64,000 bases of DNA from Coturnix japonica. Taxonomy: Eukaryota > Chordata > Aves > Galliformes > Phasianidae. Positions within the stretch are counted from its first letter, which is position 1. Each line of letters begins with the position of its first letter. Made by a program: the position numbers and the translations under genes. The stretch covers positions 4,526,001-4,590,000 of the forward strand of contig NC_029536.1 of NCBI RefSeq assembly GCF_001577835.2, in the 5' to 3' direction. The notes beneath the pieces were generated by a model. It saw only the letters and a program-made list of their open reading frames with translations. It was not told where the DNA came from and did no database searches. Shown piece after piece: positions 51,501 to 62,510 of the stretch.

Positions 51501-52440
51501 CAAGTTGGTTTTATTTGCACATCAGAAGCGAACAGAACCGAGCATCCCTTCCCAAGGCTCCTGCAATACACTGAGCTCCATCAATCTGCTGCATTGAGTG
51601 GATAAGGGGTTCAAACACAGCACAGTGCATCATGCGCTCGGTTGCTAAGCAAGATGCCGATTTTAAATGCTTAATGAGAGCATTTCTTTATCCATCCCCT
51701 TGCCACGCTGTGGGAGGACTCAGGAGGACCCTGTCGTGCGTTCTGAGGACATGGATGTGGTGTAAGGAACTGCAGGAGGGCGGGATGTGCGCAGTCAGCA
51801 AAGGGAACTCGGTGGCGAAAGGAACGGAGGAGGTTTTTAAACAATTCAAAGGCGCCGTAAAGTGACAGAGTTGAGCAGAGCTCTAATGCCTTTTATGCAA
51901 CGCTGTAAAAGTGAGTCCAGGGATTAAGTAAAGCAGCCCTAACCGGATTTGGTCCCATAAATGTCAGCGGTGGTAGGAGCAGTTGCAGGGCCGTTCCTTT
52001 GTGCAAGGTGACTTCACCTCCAGCCGAGCGCTGTTAGCAACGAAGCGCCGGCTCAGCTCCGCGACTTACATCAACGCCAATGTACCAGCATTGCCGCCCC
52101 GCATCGCCGCACCGGGTTTACCCAACGGGATGCCGGCCTTCCCCGTCCTCCTCAGCCCCGAGCATCGCCCCGGCCCCCACGTCTCCCCCTGTCTATCCCC
52201 CCACTCCCAGCTCGGGACGGATCCCCGCATCCCAGCGACCCCACCGCCCCAACTCACCAGGGCCGCCGTGCCCAGCAGGACGGCCAGCACCAGGCGCAGC
52301 TTAGCGGGCTGGTTCACCCCGGCCGGGATGTCGTAGCTGGGCAGCCCGAGCAGCACGGTGCCCAGCACCAGCACCGCCAGGGGCAGGAGCAGCGCGAGCA
52401 GCAGCAGCAGCAGCAGCACCGCCGCCGCCGGCAGCGCCAT
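48597..52440 (-). CDS. AADACL4: AADACL3/4-type arylacetamide deacetylase-like esterase, copy 1 (intact)
   Basis: This is a predicted single-pass type II membrane serine esterase of the arylacetamide deacetylase (hormone-sensitive-lipase-like alpha/beta hydrolase) family, probably with its catalytic domain in the ER lumen; the physiological substrate is unknown. Four exons: 52440-52258, 50397-50181, 50025-49962 and 49371-48597 (phases 0, 1, 2, all GT-AG), giving 412 residues (human AADACL4 about 407). Visible parts are a very Leu-rich N-terminal anchor (about 8-32), oxyanion-hole HGGGW (124-128), nucleophile GDSAG with Ser198, Asp352 in EYDVLRDDG and His382 in LEDGFHG. The Ser-Asp and Asp-His spacings (154 and 30) equal those I recall for human AADAC (189/343/373). 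[16 protein letters not shown] is a family hallmark, and NAT173-175 is a possible glycosylation sequon. The first exon sits in a CpG island. It heads a tandem array of three; one-to-one orthology with AADACL3 or AADACL4 is uncertain. Confidence 0.93.
49581..49715 (+). mobile_element. MIR-like CORE-SINE relic
   Basis: gtgctatgtgttcttgacaa, gcctctgtttcctatgtgta and aaatgggggtaacgcagcat follow the MIR core order ('ctgtgtgaccttgggcaag', 'cctcagtttcctcatctgta'). It lies in intron 3 of esterase copy 1. Confidence 0.68.
50698..51060 (-). mobile_element. CR1 LINE 3' fragment (young avian type), about 360 bases
   Basis: Reverse orientation, the longest copy of the young type here: catagaaccatagaatcata at its 3' end through gctgtgtgcagggtcaccaa, ggggaaaaacttcctcctaa, attcccccttgtcctatcac and cttcaagtattggg. 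It lies in intron 1 of esterase copy 1. Confidence 0.93.
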
Positions 52441-52700
52441 GGCCCGGCGGCCGCCCCGCGGGGCTCCCCGGCCCGCAGCGGGGCCAGGCTGCGGCCGCCC
52501 CCCTCCTGCAGGACGGCGGCGTCACGGACCGTTTGTGACAGCTCCGCAAAGCCGCGGCCCGGGGTCATGCTGCGGGCCCGGGGGGAGGCCGTAATCTGCC
52601 AGCGGGGAGGCGCGGCGTGAGACGGGAGTGAGGATGCTCGGGGTCCGCGGGGCGGCCGGCGGTGCCTGGAGCGGCTGGGCATCCTCCGGGAGGGACTGGA
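51960..52700. promoter_or_regulatory. CpG island over exon 1 of esterase copy 1
   Basis: This stretch is strikingly GC-rich with many CG dinucleotides on both sides of the minus-strand ATG at 52440, in contrast to the CpG-poor flanks. It covers the presumed promoter, exon 1 and the start of intron 1. Bird CpG islands of this kind usually mark broadly used promoters. The frames open on both strands here reflect base composition. Confidence 0.75.
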
Positions 52701-52872
52701 GCAGTGAGCAGGGAGCAGGGATGGAGGATTGAAAGAGGCAGAGAGAGCAGTTGTGTCATTGAGTGTCATTGCCCAGGAATCCGGAGTGCTGGAGGAAAAA
52801 ACATCGCCCGGCTGTATCCCCGGGGAAATCCAAAGTGTAGCATTTATGCTGCAGAAATCTCCTGTTCCCCCA

Positions 52873-52945
52873 GTCACAGAATCACAGAATGACCTGGGCT
52901 GGAAGGGACCTCAAGGATCATGAAGTTCCAAACCCCCTGGTTACC
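52873..52945 (-). mobile_element. CR1 LINE 3' tail fragment
   Basis: Reverse-orientation tail: cacagaatcacagaatgacc, tgggctggaagggacctcaa, ggatcatgaagttcc. Confidence 0.85.
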
Positions 52946-53097
52946 CAGTCTCAGGATTTGATTTTCTCTTGGGTTTTTTTTTTCTTAGGGTTTTCTTTCT
53001 TTTTATTTTTTAACTGCCTTTTTTCCTTAGGAGTTTCCTTTAGGATTCAAGTCTGGGATGCATTGCACAGAGCATGGCCAGGAGGTGATTCTCCCCC

Positions 53098-53335
53098 TCT
53101 GTTCTGCCCTGGGAAGGCGATATGTGGAATATTGCTTCCAGTTCTGGGCTCCCCGGTTCAAAAAAGACAGGGATCTCCCTTAGAAAGAATACAGCAGAGA
53201 GTGATCAAGTGAGTGGGGCCTGGAGCATCTCCCTTACAGGGAAAGGCTGAGAGCCCTGGGGCTGTTCAGTGTGGGCAAGAGAAGGCTGAGAGATAACCTT
53301 ATAATTGTTTATAAATACCCAAAGTCAGGTTAATG
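53098..53335 (+). mobile_element. CR1 LINE fragment
   Basis: Forward orientation: tatgtggaatattgcttcca, gttctgggctccccggttca, aaaaagacagggatctccct, gggaaaggctgagagccctg, gagaaggctgagagataacc. It faces the CR1 tail at 52873 across a T-rich spacer. Confidence 0.88.
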
Positions 53336-55233
53336 GGGTAGGCTCTTTTCGGTGCCGTGCAGCTGCAGTGCAAGAAGTCAGGAGATACACCACTGCCTTG
53401 TCCTTCAAGCAGAACTCAAGGCATAAAGGAAACTAACAGCACAAATTCTTTATAAATCTACCACTCTCTGAAGGTACATGAGAATATTTTGCTTCCTATT
53501 TTCTAGCTCTTTAAGCTCAGCCTTCTGCTATGCACCAACTAGGAGCCCCATTCTGTCATTGCTGTCTCATACCTTACAAAGTGCTGTTCCCTCTCAACCA
53601 ATATCTTGCCCTGAGCTCCAGGGGGCATAGTGGAGACACCCAAAATTAAATGGGAGTTGATAGAGCCCTGCTTATTTCATAGTCAGGGCAGCCCTTACTT
53701 TCCTCCAGGAAGGTGTCCCAAATTGACACAGACCTTCTGCTGCTGCTGCTCTTCTTGCAGGTGTGGTTCTACCATATCCCCTGTATGTCACATCACTTTA
53801 GATGAAGGTTTTCTTCATCTCCCCCTTTTTTGTTCTGTAGCTTTCTTCTAACTTCTCCCTCCATTCACAATATACGTGACATGCACTTTTTATCTAAATA
53901 AGATAAAGGCAAGCTTGCCAAATGAACATCGCAAAGAACCTGACTGTAATCCACAGGAACTATTAAACCCCAATTATTCCATTGACAATGCTGACGTGGA
54001 AGTAAATCATCTTTTAATTAAATTCAAGGAATCAATCAGGTGCTGATTTAATGGAAAAGGGACTGAAAAGCAACACTGGAAAGGCTAACCTGTCCAGAGC
54101 CTCACAATGACAGCGATCACTGTTCAGGTTATAGTATTTGAGGTTCTACAAGTTCAGATTTGGTGTTGTACATGAGGAGGGTTATCACTTTGTTGCTGAC
54201 AGGTACCATCCAAGCTTTGGGAACATCCACTCATTTCTGAGGTAGAGTAACATAGCCAAGGAAAGATTCTTCTAAAGGCCTTTTATGAATTGAACAATTC
54301 TATCCAATCCCCTTTTCCCGGATGGAAATCTCAGCCCACAATAATCATGCAAGCTTATTATTGCATGGAATCCATCCTCGAGGTGGCACCAGGTCACTGG
54401 GACTCCATTGTCCTCCAGCCTCTTCTTGTACAGCAAGCCATCATCTCTGAGTACATCGTACTCACATGTTAAGATGAAAGTCTCAGGCAGCTGCTGGATA
54501 ACAGCATCTTCAGCCAGCAGTGGGCACAGGCTGGGCTCATCAGTTCTTTCAAAGTTCTTAAAAACTTCGGCCTTGATGTCATGAGTTTTTGGAGGGTTGT
54601 ATCCTCTTGCCTTAAACCTCTCAGGGATGTTGTCTGGGCTCACCCACTTTTTGTACTTCTCTCTCATTTCTGGAGGAACGTGAGAGCCCTTCAGGACGTC
54701 TTGCTTGTACTGCGCATCCCCACGTAGGTACAGCAATGCAAAGAAAGCAGCGCGTTCTCGGAGTAAGAGAGGGACTCCCCGATTTTGCTGGTAGGAGGGT
54801 AAATCCAAGTCCACTGCCTGAAGGCCTGGGTAGATCAGGATCTGAGCACGCAGCCTGGGGAGGTCTGTTCTACCTGCCAGGGTCTGGCTAACGGCAGCAG
54901 CAAGATTGCCCCCAGCACTGTCCCACAGACACTGATACGGGCAGGATCCACCCCATAGAGCTCTGCATTCCTCATGAATTGTACAGTGGCATTAAGACAG
55001 TCTTCATACGCAGCAGGGTATTTGTGCTCTGGAGCTAAACGATACCTAACGCACAGAAAGAAACAAGGTGAGATGGAAACGTAACTAGAATAACAGTTTT
55101 CTAGCACCTTGCATTTTCCTGTGCTATCTGCTGTGTTTTCAGGAACACCAACCAAAGAGCCCACTGGCATTCATTGTCTGCTAAGCACGTTGCCTTCCAG
55201 AACTGTGGTTTGAGGGACGTGGTTAGTGGACAC

Positions 55234-55389
55234 AGAAGGGAAGGAAGGGAAGAGGGAGAGGAAGGGAAGAATGGAAAGGGAGAGGGAAGGGAATGGAATG
55301 GAGGGGAAGGGGAGGAAGGGAAGGGAAAAGGGAAGGGAGGGAAGGGAAGGGAAGGGAAGGGAAGGGAAGGGAAGGGAAGGGAAGGGAGA
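55234..55389. repeat. (GGGAA)n purine-only tract
   Basis: About 155 bases of almost pure G/A on the plus strand, ending in an uninterrupted ggaagggaaggg-type array. It lies in intron 3 of esterase copy 2, its end less than 40 bases from the exon 3 donor at 55425. Likely length-variable. Confidence 0.95.
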
Positions 55390-56365
55390 TCACCTACTAC
55401 CTTGGGCAGTGCAGACCTAACTCACCCAACAGACATAACCACGAAGCCGCTCTCTCTAGCGATGTAACGGCAGATGTTGTCATGGGAATCTGCAAGAAAT
55501 TGGGGTGTGTGGGCTGCCTGCTCCCAGCTGGGCGCACAGCTCTGTCCCTCTCAGCCCTTCACACCCCTTCACCTCTGCTTCTCCCTCTTCCCCCCCAGCC
55601 ACATCACCTCCCTATGAGGCAGCCCAGTGCCCCTCGCTGCCCCCTGGCCCAGTTTCATCCCTTCTCCCAGCTGTCTGGGCAGAATTCTCCCTCCCTACCG
55701 ATGCTGCAGTAAATCCAACCACCTCCATGGAAGAAGATGGTGGCAGGCCTCAGGGCAGCAGATGGCACACGGGGCAGGTAGATCCTCACTGGCACTCCAC
55801 CAAAGTGCTTGTCCTGCAGGCAGAGCCATGGCTCCGGGCCCCGCTTCTTCCCTGAGCGCATGTAGCGGGTGAAGGTGATCTCTGTGCACAATCCCATCTT
55901 CTCCAAGATCTTGCCCTGTTCAGAGAAAGGGGTAGGCTGTGAGGGAGCCACAAGGGGTATCCAGGCATGGGAGAGAATGCCCTGTGCAGATGTTGTGTTC
56001 CAAAGTTTCCCAAGAGATGCCATCTTACCAGCTTTAAAAGCACCCAGTCTCCCACCAGTGTGGCTGGAAAGCCCCGTGAATGGCCTGAAAACATCATCAG
56101 TGCTTAGCTAAAGTGCAAACAGAGCTGTCTCACTGTTAGTAAATCTTTCATTTAAATGGAGTGAGGGAAGATGGGCTCAGTTTGGGCTCTCACAGATAGC
56201 TTCATTCCAACATTGTAGGCAATCCTATCAGAGATGGGGATATCTGAGGTCTGGTAGAAAGGATCAGACATAAAAAAAGTCCTCGAAAGTCAACCACAAC
56301 AAGGAAGGGAAGGAAATCCTTCACTGAAGTCTTAATGGAACCCACAGGATTCTGGCATTTTGTGG

Positions 56366-57095
56366 ACTAATAGAATGACTTGGATTGGAAGTGACCTTAA
56401 AGCTCACCCAGTTCCAACCCCTGCCATGGGCTGGGTGCCCCCCACCAGCTCAGGCTGCCCAGGGCCCATCCGTGACCTTGGGCACCTCCAGGGATGGGGC
56501 ACCCACAGCTCTGGGCAGCAGTGTCAGAGCTTCACCACCATCTGAATATGGAATTTCTACCCAATATCCAATCTAAATCACCCCTCTTTAGTTGAGAACC
56601 ATTCCCCCTTGTCCTATCACTAGCAGATCATGTAAAAATATGGTCTACCTCCTGCTTTTAAGCTTCCTTTAAGTACTGGAATGCAGCACTGAGATCTCCC
56701 CAGAACCTTTTCTTCTCCAGTCTGAACAAGCTCAGCTCCTCCAACTGTTCTTCATTGGAGAGACACTCCAACCTCTGAGCATCCTCACAGGCCTCCTTTG
56801 GATCCACTCCAACAGCCCCACATCCCTCCTGCGCTGGGGGCCCCAGGCTTGGATGCAGAACTGCAGCTGGGGCCTCACAATGGCAGAGCAGATGGGGACA
56901 ATCCCCTCCTTTACCCTGTAGGTCCCTTTTCTTTTCCTGCAGCCCAGGATACAGTTGGTCTTCTAGGCTGCAAGTGCACACTACTGGCTTGTGTTCAGCT
57001 TTTCAACCATCAGGACCTCCAAGTCCTTCCTTCTCCCTGAGGCTGCTCTCAATGAGTTCTCCTCCTACTCTGTATTCATATCTAGGATTGCCTCG
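56366..57095 (-). mobile_element. CR1 LINE 3' fragment, about 700 bases, longest in the window
   Basis: Reverse orientation: aatagaatgacttggattgg at the 3' end, gctcaggctgcccagggccc, attcccccttgtcctatcac, ctccagtctgaacaagctca, cctcctttggatccactcca, gggccccaggcttggatgca, ctgcagcccaggata. It fills most of intron 1 of esterase copy 2. Confidence 0.92.
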
Positions 57096-57160
57096 ACAAT
57101 CCTAGATATATATTTACACACATATATACTTCTATACATATATATTTACACATATAACCA
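57096..57160. repeat. AT-rich interrupted microsatellite
   Basis: Alternating atatat and acacata blocks between the CR1 above and exon 1 of esterase copy 2. Confidence 0.8.
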
Positions 57161-57394
57161 ACCAGAAAATAACACTTAAAGCCCACTTCTGACAGAAATG
57201 ATGGCAAAGTAACTCACCACAGCAGATGTAATAACCATATGTGCATGGACAATGAGAAGCTTTCCAGGTTGATCCACTTCAGGAGGGATCTGGACATTGG
57301 GAAAGTCCACTTGAAGCGTTTTTATGATTGCTAATGTGAACGAAGCAGTAAAGATCACCAGCAGTATCAGTAGCAGTATATAGAAGAATCCCAT

Positions 57395-58572
57395 TTCACT
57401 TAGCCAAAGGTGGGGTGTTTCAACACCTGTCTTTGATGCAGATGGTGCGAACTGATAGAGCAGCCCAAATTAAAACAGTTCTCTCAGGTGCCACGCTTAA
57501 GAATCCTTGGAAACGTTGTGCAAGGTGCCAGCGTGCATCACATCATAAAAGGGAGAGAAGAGAATGTGATTTCCTGTTGAGCTGCTCAATAATTGTGGTA
57601 TTGATACAGGGACTGGTATACTACATGGCACTCTTGGATTGCGGATGATAGGATCAGCTGTTCGGAGAGAGCAGTTAATTAGCGAAGTCCTAGTTCGTGA
57701 TGTGTTGCTATTTATGTGAAGAGTGAGCCAACTAGTGTGGAGGTTAAATCAGCTCTTGCATATGATCTGCAGCCACAACATGCTCCTTCCTGTGCTACAG
57801 ACCTTCTTTGGGTAGTTTGGAATATATGGTATTAACAAGGGCATTTGTAAAGGAAATGGCTGCTAGTGTGGGCTTCACAACAATAAATGTGTTGGCCCTA
57901 TTTTGTTGTTGGGGTATTTGAACATAGGAACAAGTTTTTCAGCTTACTCATGTTTGATAAATGTAGAAACACATGTAGAGCATCTCCACTGTAATTTGCA
58001 CCAAGCCGGTAAAAGTAGCTCTGTCAAGGACTGCTGCAATTCTGATTCCATTCATTCAGGTGTGAAATATCAATTAGCTACACTTAGCCCATAGAAATAT
58101 TAAGGAACTTGATGACCGGGACACTTAGGCTTAGATACTGCACATAACATACAGTAAAGGCAATACGTCATTGTACTGTGATAGCAGTACCTTTCTCCTT
58201 TGCCAAAACACACTTAGTCTTCTGGGAAGAGTAAAACCATGGGTTGTAATTGAATAAAATGGGCAAGACCAGATGTTGATTTAAAATTTTACAGCATCTT
58301 TAATATTAATTCAGTGAGCAGCAAGTGCCTAATCCAGATAGATGATTAAAACAGGCAGACTGTACATGGAACAGTGCTGGATGAATTGTTCACTGCTTTT
58401 TCTTTATATAATATCCTTTTTCAGCAGTCATGATGTCATAATTGCTCCTTAAAGTAATTGCTCTTTAACTCTTCTATCTAAACCTCATAGATGGAATTAA
58501 GAAGCATGAGAGACTCAAAAAAAACCCACCTAAACAGAGTAATTTTAATAGAAGGAATAGAAGAATTTGTCT
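57395..58572. other. Intergenic spacer between esterase copies 2 and 3
   Basis: This holds about 1.2 kb of CpG-poor unique sequence with no recognised repeat or frame. It must contain the promoter of copy 2 and the 3' UTR of copy 3. A minus-strand ATTAAA at 58304-58299 is a possible poly(A) signal. Confidence 0.5.
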
Positions 58573-61500
58573 CTATAAACTTTTTAGGAAGTTCACGATA
58601 TTTTCCAGACCCCTTTTTCCAGATGAAAACGACAACCATTCACTATTAAATGAATTGATGATTCCATGGAATCCATCCTCGAGGTGGCACCAGGTCACTC
58701 GGACTCCGTTGTCCTCCAACCTCTTCTTGTACAGCAAGCCATCATCCCTCAGCACGTCATATTCACAAGTCAAGATGAAGGACTCGGGCAGCTGGTGAAC
58801 AACAGCATCTTCAGCCAGCAGTGGGCACAGGTTGGGCTCAAGGAACCGTTTCACTGTCTCGTAAACTTCGGTTGAACAGTCGAGTAACACGTGTGGCTTG
58901 TAGCCCCTGACTTTAAACTTTTCAGGGATGTAATCTTCACTCACCCACTTCCTGTAATTTAATTTAATATCTATAGGAATATGTGAACCCTCCAGGACTT
59001 GTTCCAGATTTGATGCATTCCCATTTAGGTATTGTAACACATAGACAGCAGCGCGCTCTTGGAATAAGGGAGGGACTCCCTGATTTTGCTTATAGGATGG
59101 CAGATTGAAGTCCAGTGCCTGAAGTATTGGGTAGATCAGGATCTGAGCACGCAGCCTGGGGAGGTCTGTTCTACCTGCCAGGGTCTGGCTAACGGCAGCA
59201 GCAAGATTGCCCCCAGCACTGTCCCCACAGACACTGATACGGGCAGGATCCACCCCATAGAGGTCTGCATTCCTCATAAAGTGTATGGTAGCATTAAGAC
59301 AGTCTTCATATGCAGCAGGGTATTTGTGCTCAGGAGCTAAACGATACCTAATGCACAGGAGACAAGAAAAGTAGGAAAAGGAATGATACTAATGTTAAAT
59401 GTACTGCTGAAGATTCCCACCATTAGTACCCTGATTACCTTTCCATTTCTCCATGAGTTGTCATAAAACAGCTTGTGACCAGCAAGGCCAGGTGATGGAG
59501 GCCAACTGTGTTAGGTCATCGTCTGTTTATGGCATTGCTCAGGTCTTGAACAACACAGGAGTACTCAGCTGCTATCTATGACCAGGTTCTATGAACTGAC
59601 CCTTAATCATTTCATGCTTTCGACGTGTCAGATAGCACTATTTCCTTTCTATGAGTTCATTAGTCCTCATCATCGAAATAGTTGTCAGTATATTGATGAT
59701 AATATTAGCTTGTCAGTCCTGTAAGCATCAAGTAGTTTCTTTGAGTGAGGATTAAGTAGAATATTGTACTTACTCTCTGTTTACTGTCGATTTCTAGATG
59801 GGAATTAAGACCATGTCCTACTTTTTCCAGTTACATGCCCAAGTATTATTTGATTTAATCAGGCAATAAAATTCCGAGTCAGCCTTAGATGTGTCCATAT
59901 GAGAGCAGTTTGAGTTTGTAATGTAAAATCACACATCCCACAGAAGGATTTCTCTGGTTACAGCTGTCTCCATGATCTTAGAGGCTGTAGGGTGTGATTC
60001 ACAGTATAGAAAATAATCCCTAAACCATGGCATGAAAAAAGACTCACCCAACAGACACAACCACCGATTCACTTCCTCGGGCAAGAGTGCGGCACAGGCT
60101 TTCATGGGTCTCTGAAAGAAACGTTTTCATTTGGGGTTTCTGTTGTGTTACTCTTTGATTGTTTCTGTTTGTGTTTTGTTGTTCGTGGGGTTTTTATTTT
60201 TCACCAAGAGTTCTAATGTTGTCTATTACTTAAGAACTGCAAGGAAGAAGCACTCCTTTTCTGTGCCTCCTCCCGCACAGCTCTGCAGATCTTTTTTACC
60301 CCTTGATCTTCTCCTTTCATTATGTTTGGTGTTTTCCACTCATATATCATTGTCTTTAAGAAAAATCATGTGAAGCGTAGCAGATATTACAGCAAGACTT
60401 ACAAGAGTACATCAGTACATCTGTGGTTATACTCAAATTTCATAGCAGCTACAGGTTAACCAACCATCAACTTTACAATTGATGCCGCTTTTTAAACTAA
60501 ATTACAGTAATTTCTTCTCTTAGATATCTTACCAAGGCTTCCAAAAACCCATCCTCCTCCATGGAAGAACATCACTCCTCTCCTTGGGCTGGTAGATGGA
60601 GCCTTGGGCTGGTAAATCCTTACAGGCACTTCTTCAAACCACAGGTTCTCAATGAAGAGCTTCTGGTCTGTTCCCAGAGCCCTAATACCTTGCATGTACC
60701 GAACAAAGCTGATCTGACTGCAGATGCCAATCTTTTCCAAAATCTTTCCCTATTCAAACACACACGCACACAAAAAAATAGGGAATTCACTCAGGAGATT
60801 CTGTATTCTTCAATGCAAAGGACAATGGGCAATGAATGAAATTATTTATTCTAGTGCATTTGCTGTTCTCTAAACAGAAATGGAACAACAACAGAGTTGT
60901 TCTCACCTTGATATTGAACCTGTTTGTTTGTTTTTTCATACCGTCTTACATTGCAGCATACAGTTCTGGTTTATGGTACCAGTGGGCAGATGACAAAAGG
61001 AGAACTGGCTTTTCCAGGTGCTTAAGTGAAGTAAGTCTTTCTGATTATATCTTGTATTGAACTGAAGCACGGGAATATGCATGCTGGAGTTCTTTAGTAT
61101 TGTCCACTATAATCAAGAATATCCTGACTGAGAAATACACAAATATATTTATTTAATCTTAAATTATTTATCTCTCTTGGAGGTGCTTAAGTAATTTATT
61201 GAATGTGTGCACAACTTCTCATGTATTCTTAACACCCCTATTAGCATCTATCATTACCTCTGTTCATTACCTCTAACATTCTTGGTTCATTGAGATCCTT
61301 TGTCACTTCAACCAGGCAAAAGGCTGGTGCTGCTAACAGCCTAAACCCTCGTTTGCTCTTTGTTCCCATCCAAACAAGCTTGTGTAGCTGCTCAGAAGTT
61401 GCAAATATGTGGGGACATGGAATTCTTTCAGATCCTCTTGGGCAACCTCACCCAATTTTGTCACTTGTTTCACAAAGACCAAACCCCTTCCCCAAACCAG

Positions 61501-62118
61501 TTCTGAGTAGCTCAGTCTGTAATTTTATCTTCAAAACCAATACAGAACCCAACCCTTCACTCCCAAGCCCAAACAAAGCTTGAAAACATGCCTCCAAGGG
61601 CACTGGCTACATTCTGAGCCTTGAATGGAAACAGCTTCTATTTCATTTCTATTAAGTATTCTTATTCAATTATTGCTAGGTTAGCACGATTCACATTAGA
61701 GGCACAGTCAGGCTCATAACCCCTGTGTTAGGCAGTGCTTGTGTACTGCCTCATACAGGAGCAGGGCATAATCTGATTGTAACAAGGTAGTGCAATGCAA
61801 AGCATCTGATAAAGGTTTCTTTAGCAAAACTGAGCTCTAAATGCAACTTGCAGCATGATAGCTGTGCCTTGAGTGGCGAAGTTATAGTGTTGCATTAAGG
61901 TTCACCATTCTTCCCATCAGAATCACACAAGGTTCACTTACCACCACGGCTGTGCTTATCAAAATGACATGAATGATTCGAAGCTTCACAGGTTCATTCA
62001 CTCCAGGAGGAATTTCAGAGTTGGAGAAATCAAAATTAATTGCTGCCATGACCAAGAGTATCAATCCAGCAACAAAAACTGCCAGGAACAGCACAAGGAT
62101 CGTGTATATAGCTGCCAT
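58573..62118 (-). CDS. AADACL4: AADACL3/4-type arylacetamide deacetylase-like esterase, copy 3 (intact)
   Basis: Four exons on the minus strand: 62118-61942, 60749-60533, 60111-60048 and 59347-58573, phases 0, 1, 2, all GT-AG, giving 410 residues. The N-terminal helix (MAAIYTILVLFLAVFVAGLI) is a signal anchor. Catalytic parts are complete: HGGGW (122-126), GDSAG with Ser196, Asp350 in EYDVLRDDG and His380 in LEDGFHG. The last exon is nearly identical to copy 1 around the nucleophile and around the Asp-to-His segment, but diverges strongly between them and at the C-terminus (FNSEWLSFSSGKRGLEN against [17 protein letters not shown]). That middle region is part of the cap/substrate pocket in this fold, so substrate preference may differ; this is inference. 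The gene starts in CpG-poor DNA, unlike copy 1. It could be the AADACL3 or the AADACL4 counterpart. Confidence 0.92.
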
Positions 62119-62510
62119 TTTGCAGAGCTGTGGACAAAGTGATCTGAAATGTCTTTGATTTGACTTTCCCTGATATCTTTGGCTTCTTACTTCCTGATTC
62201 TGAAATGACTTTGATCGTCAGAGGGTTGCACTCATAAAAAGCTTTTCTCCTCCCTTTTGCAAATATATTACTGTGTGTCTTTCCCTCTCCTGCCCTCCCT
62301 CTGCACACTCCCTTTGTTTCACAAAAGGTAAATCCAGTCCTGAATTCTGTTAGGAGATCTGTGCCAGAAACCATTTGGAATTTTTGCAGGAAACCATTCC
62401 TTGGCAGGGGTAGGAGTGTAATAAATCAACTGCATTAAAATCAATTCAGGGTGGAGAAGAGACACGAGGTGTTTGTATTCCTTAAGCCTGTGCCATTATC
62501 AAATACTTTT

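Larger units (their letters stand above)
52441..54271. other. Intergenic spacer between esterase copies 1 and 2
   Basis: It comprises the upstream half of the CpG island, a minus-orientation CR1 tail (52873-52945), a T-rich stretch (about 52968-53035), a plus-orientation CR1 3' fragment (53098-53335) and the 3' flank of copy 2. ATTAAA, a variant poly(A) hexamer, reads on the minus strand at 54018-54013. No gene is seen. Confidence 0.55.
54272..57394 (-). pseudogene. AADACL4: AADACL3/4-type esterase, copy 2, with a one-base deletion in the nucleophile motif
   Basis: It has the same four-exon plan as its neighbours: 57394-57218 (signal-anchor, MGFFYILLLILLVIFTASF), 55915-55699 (HGGGW), 55489-55426, and 55045-54272. 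All splice sites are canonical and phases match copies 1 and 3. The last exon is 774 bases against 775 in both paralogues: at 54922-54924 a CCC replaces the CCCC of the paralogues (GGGGAC on the coding strand becomes GGGAC). The frame is lost right after ISVCG, destroying GDSAG. After the deletion the original frame stays open to the stop, with the Asp (EYDVLRDDG) and His (LEDGFHA) segments preserved, so no second lesion is visible. The likeliest explanations are a very recent pseudogene, a segregating null allele, or a homopolymer sequencing error; if an error, this is an intact 410-residue esterase. Intron 1 contains a long CR1 and intron 3 a (GGGAA)n tract. Confidence 0.85.

Noticed and set aside
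51983-52877. Several open frames on both strands around 52000-52900
   Set aside because: CpG-island composition removes stop codons in all frames; only the frame starting at 52440 with a donor at 52257 fits the esterase gene.
55174-55712. Lys/Glu/Gly-rich open frames over the purine array
   Set aside because: They are translations of the (GGGAA)n array.
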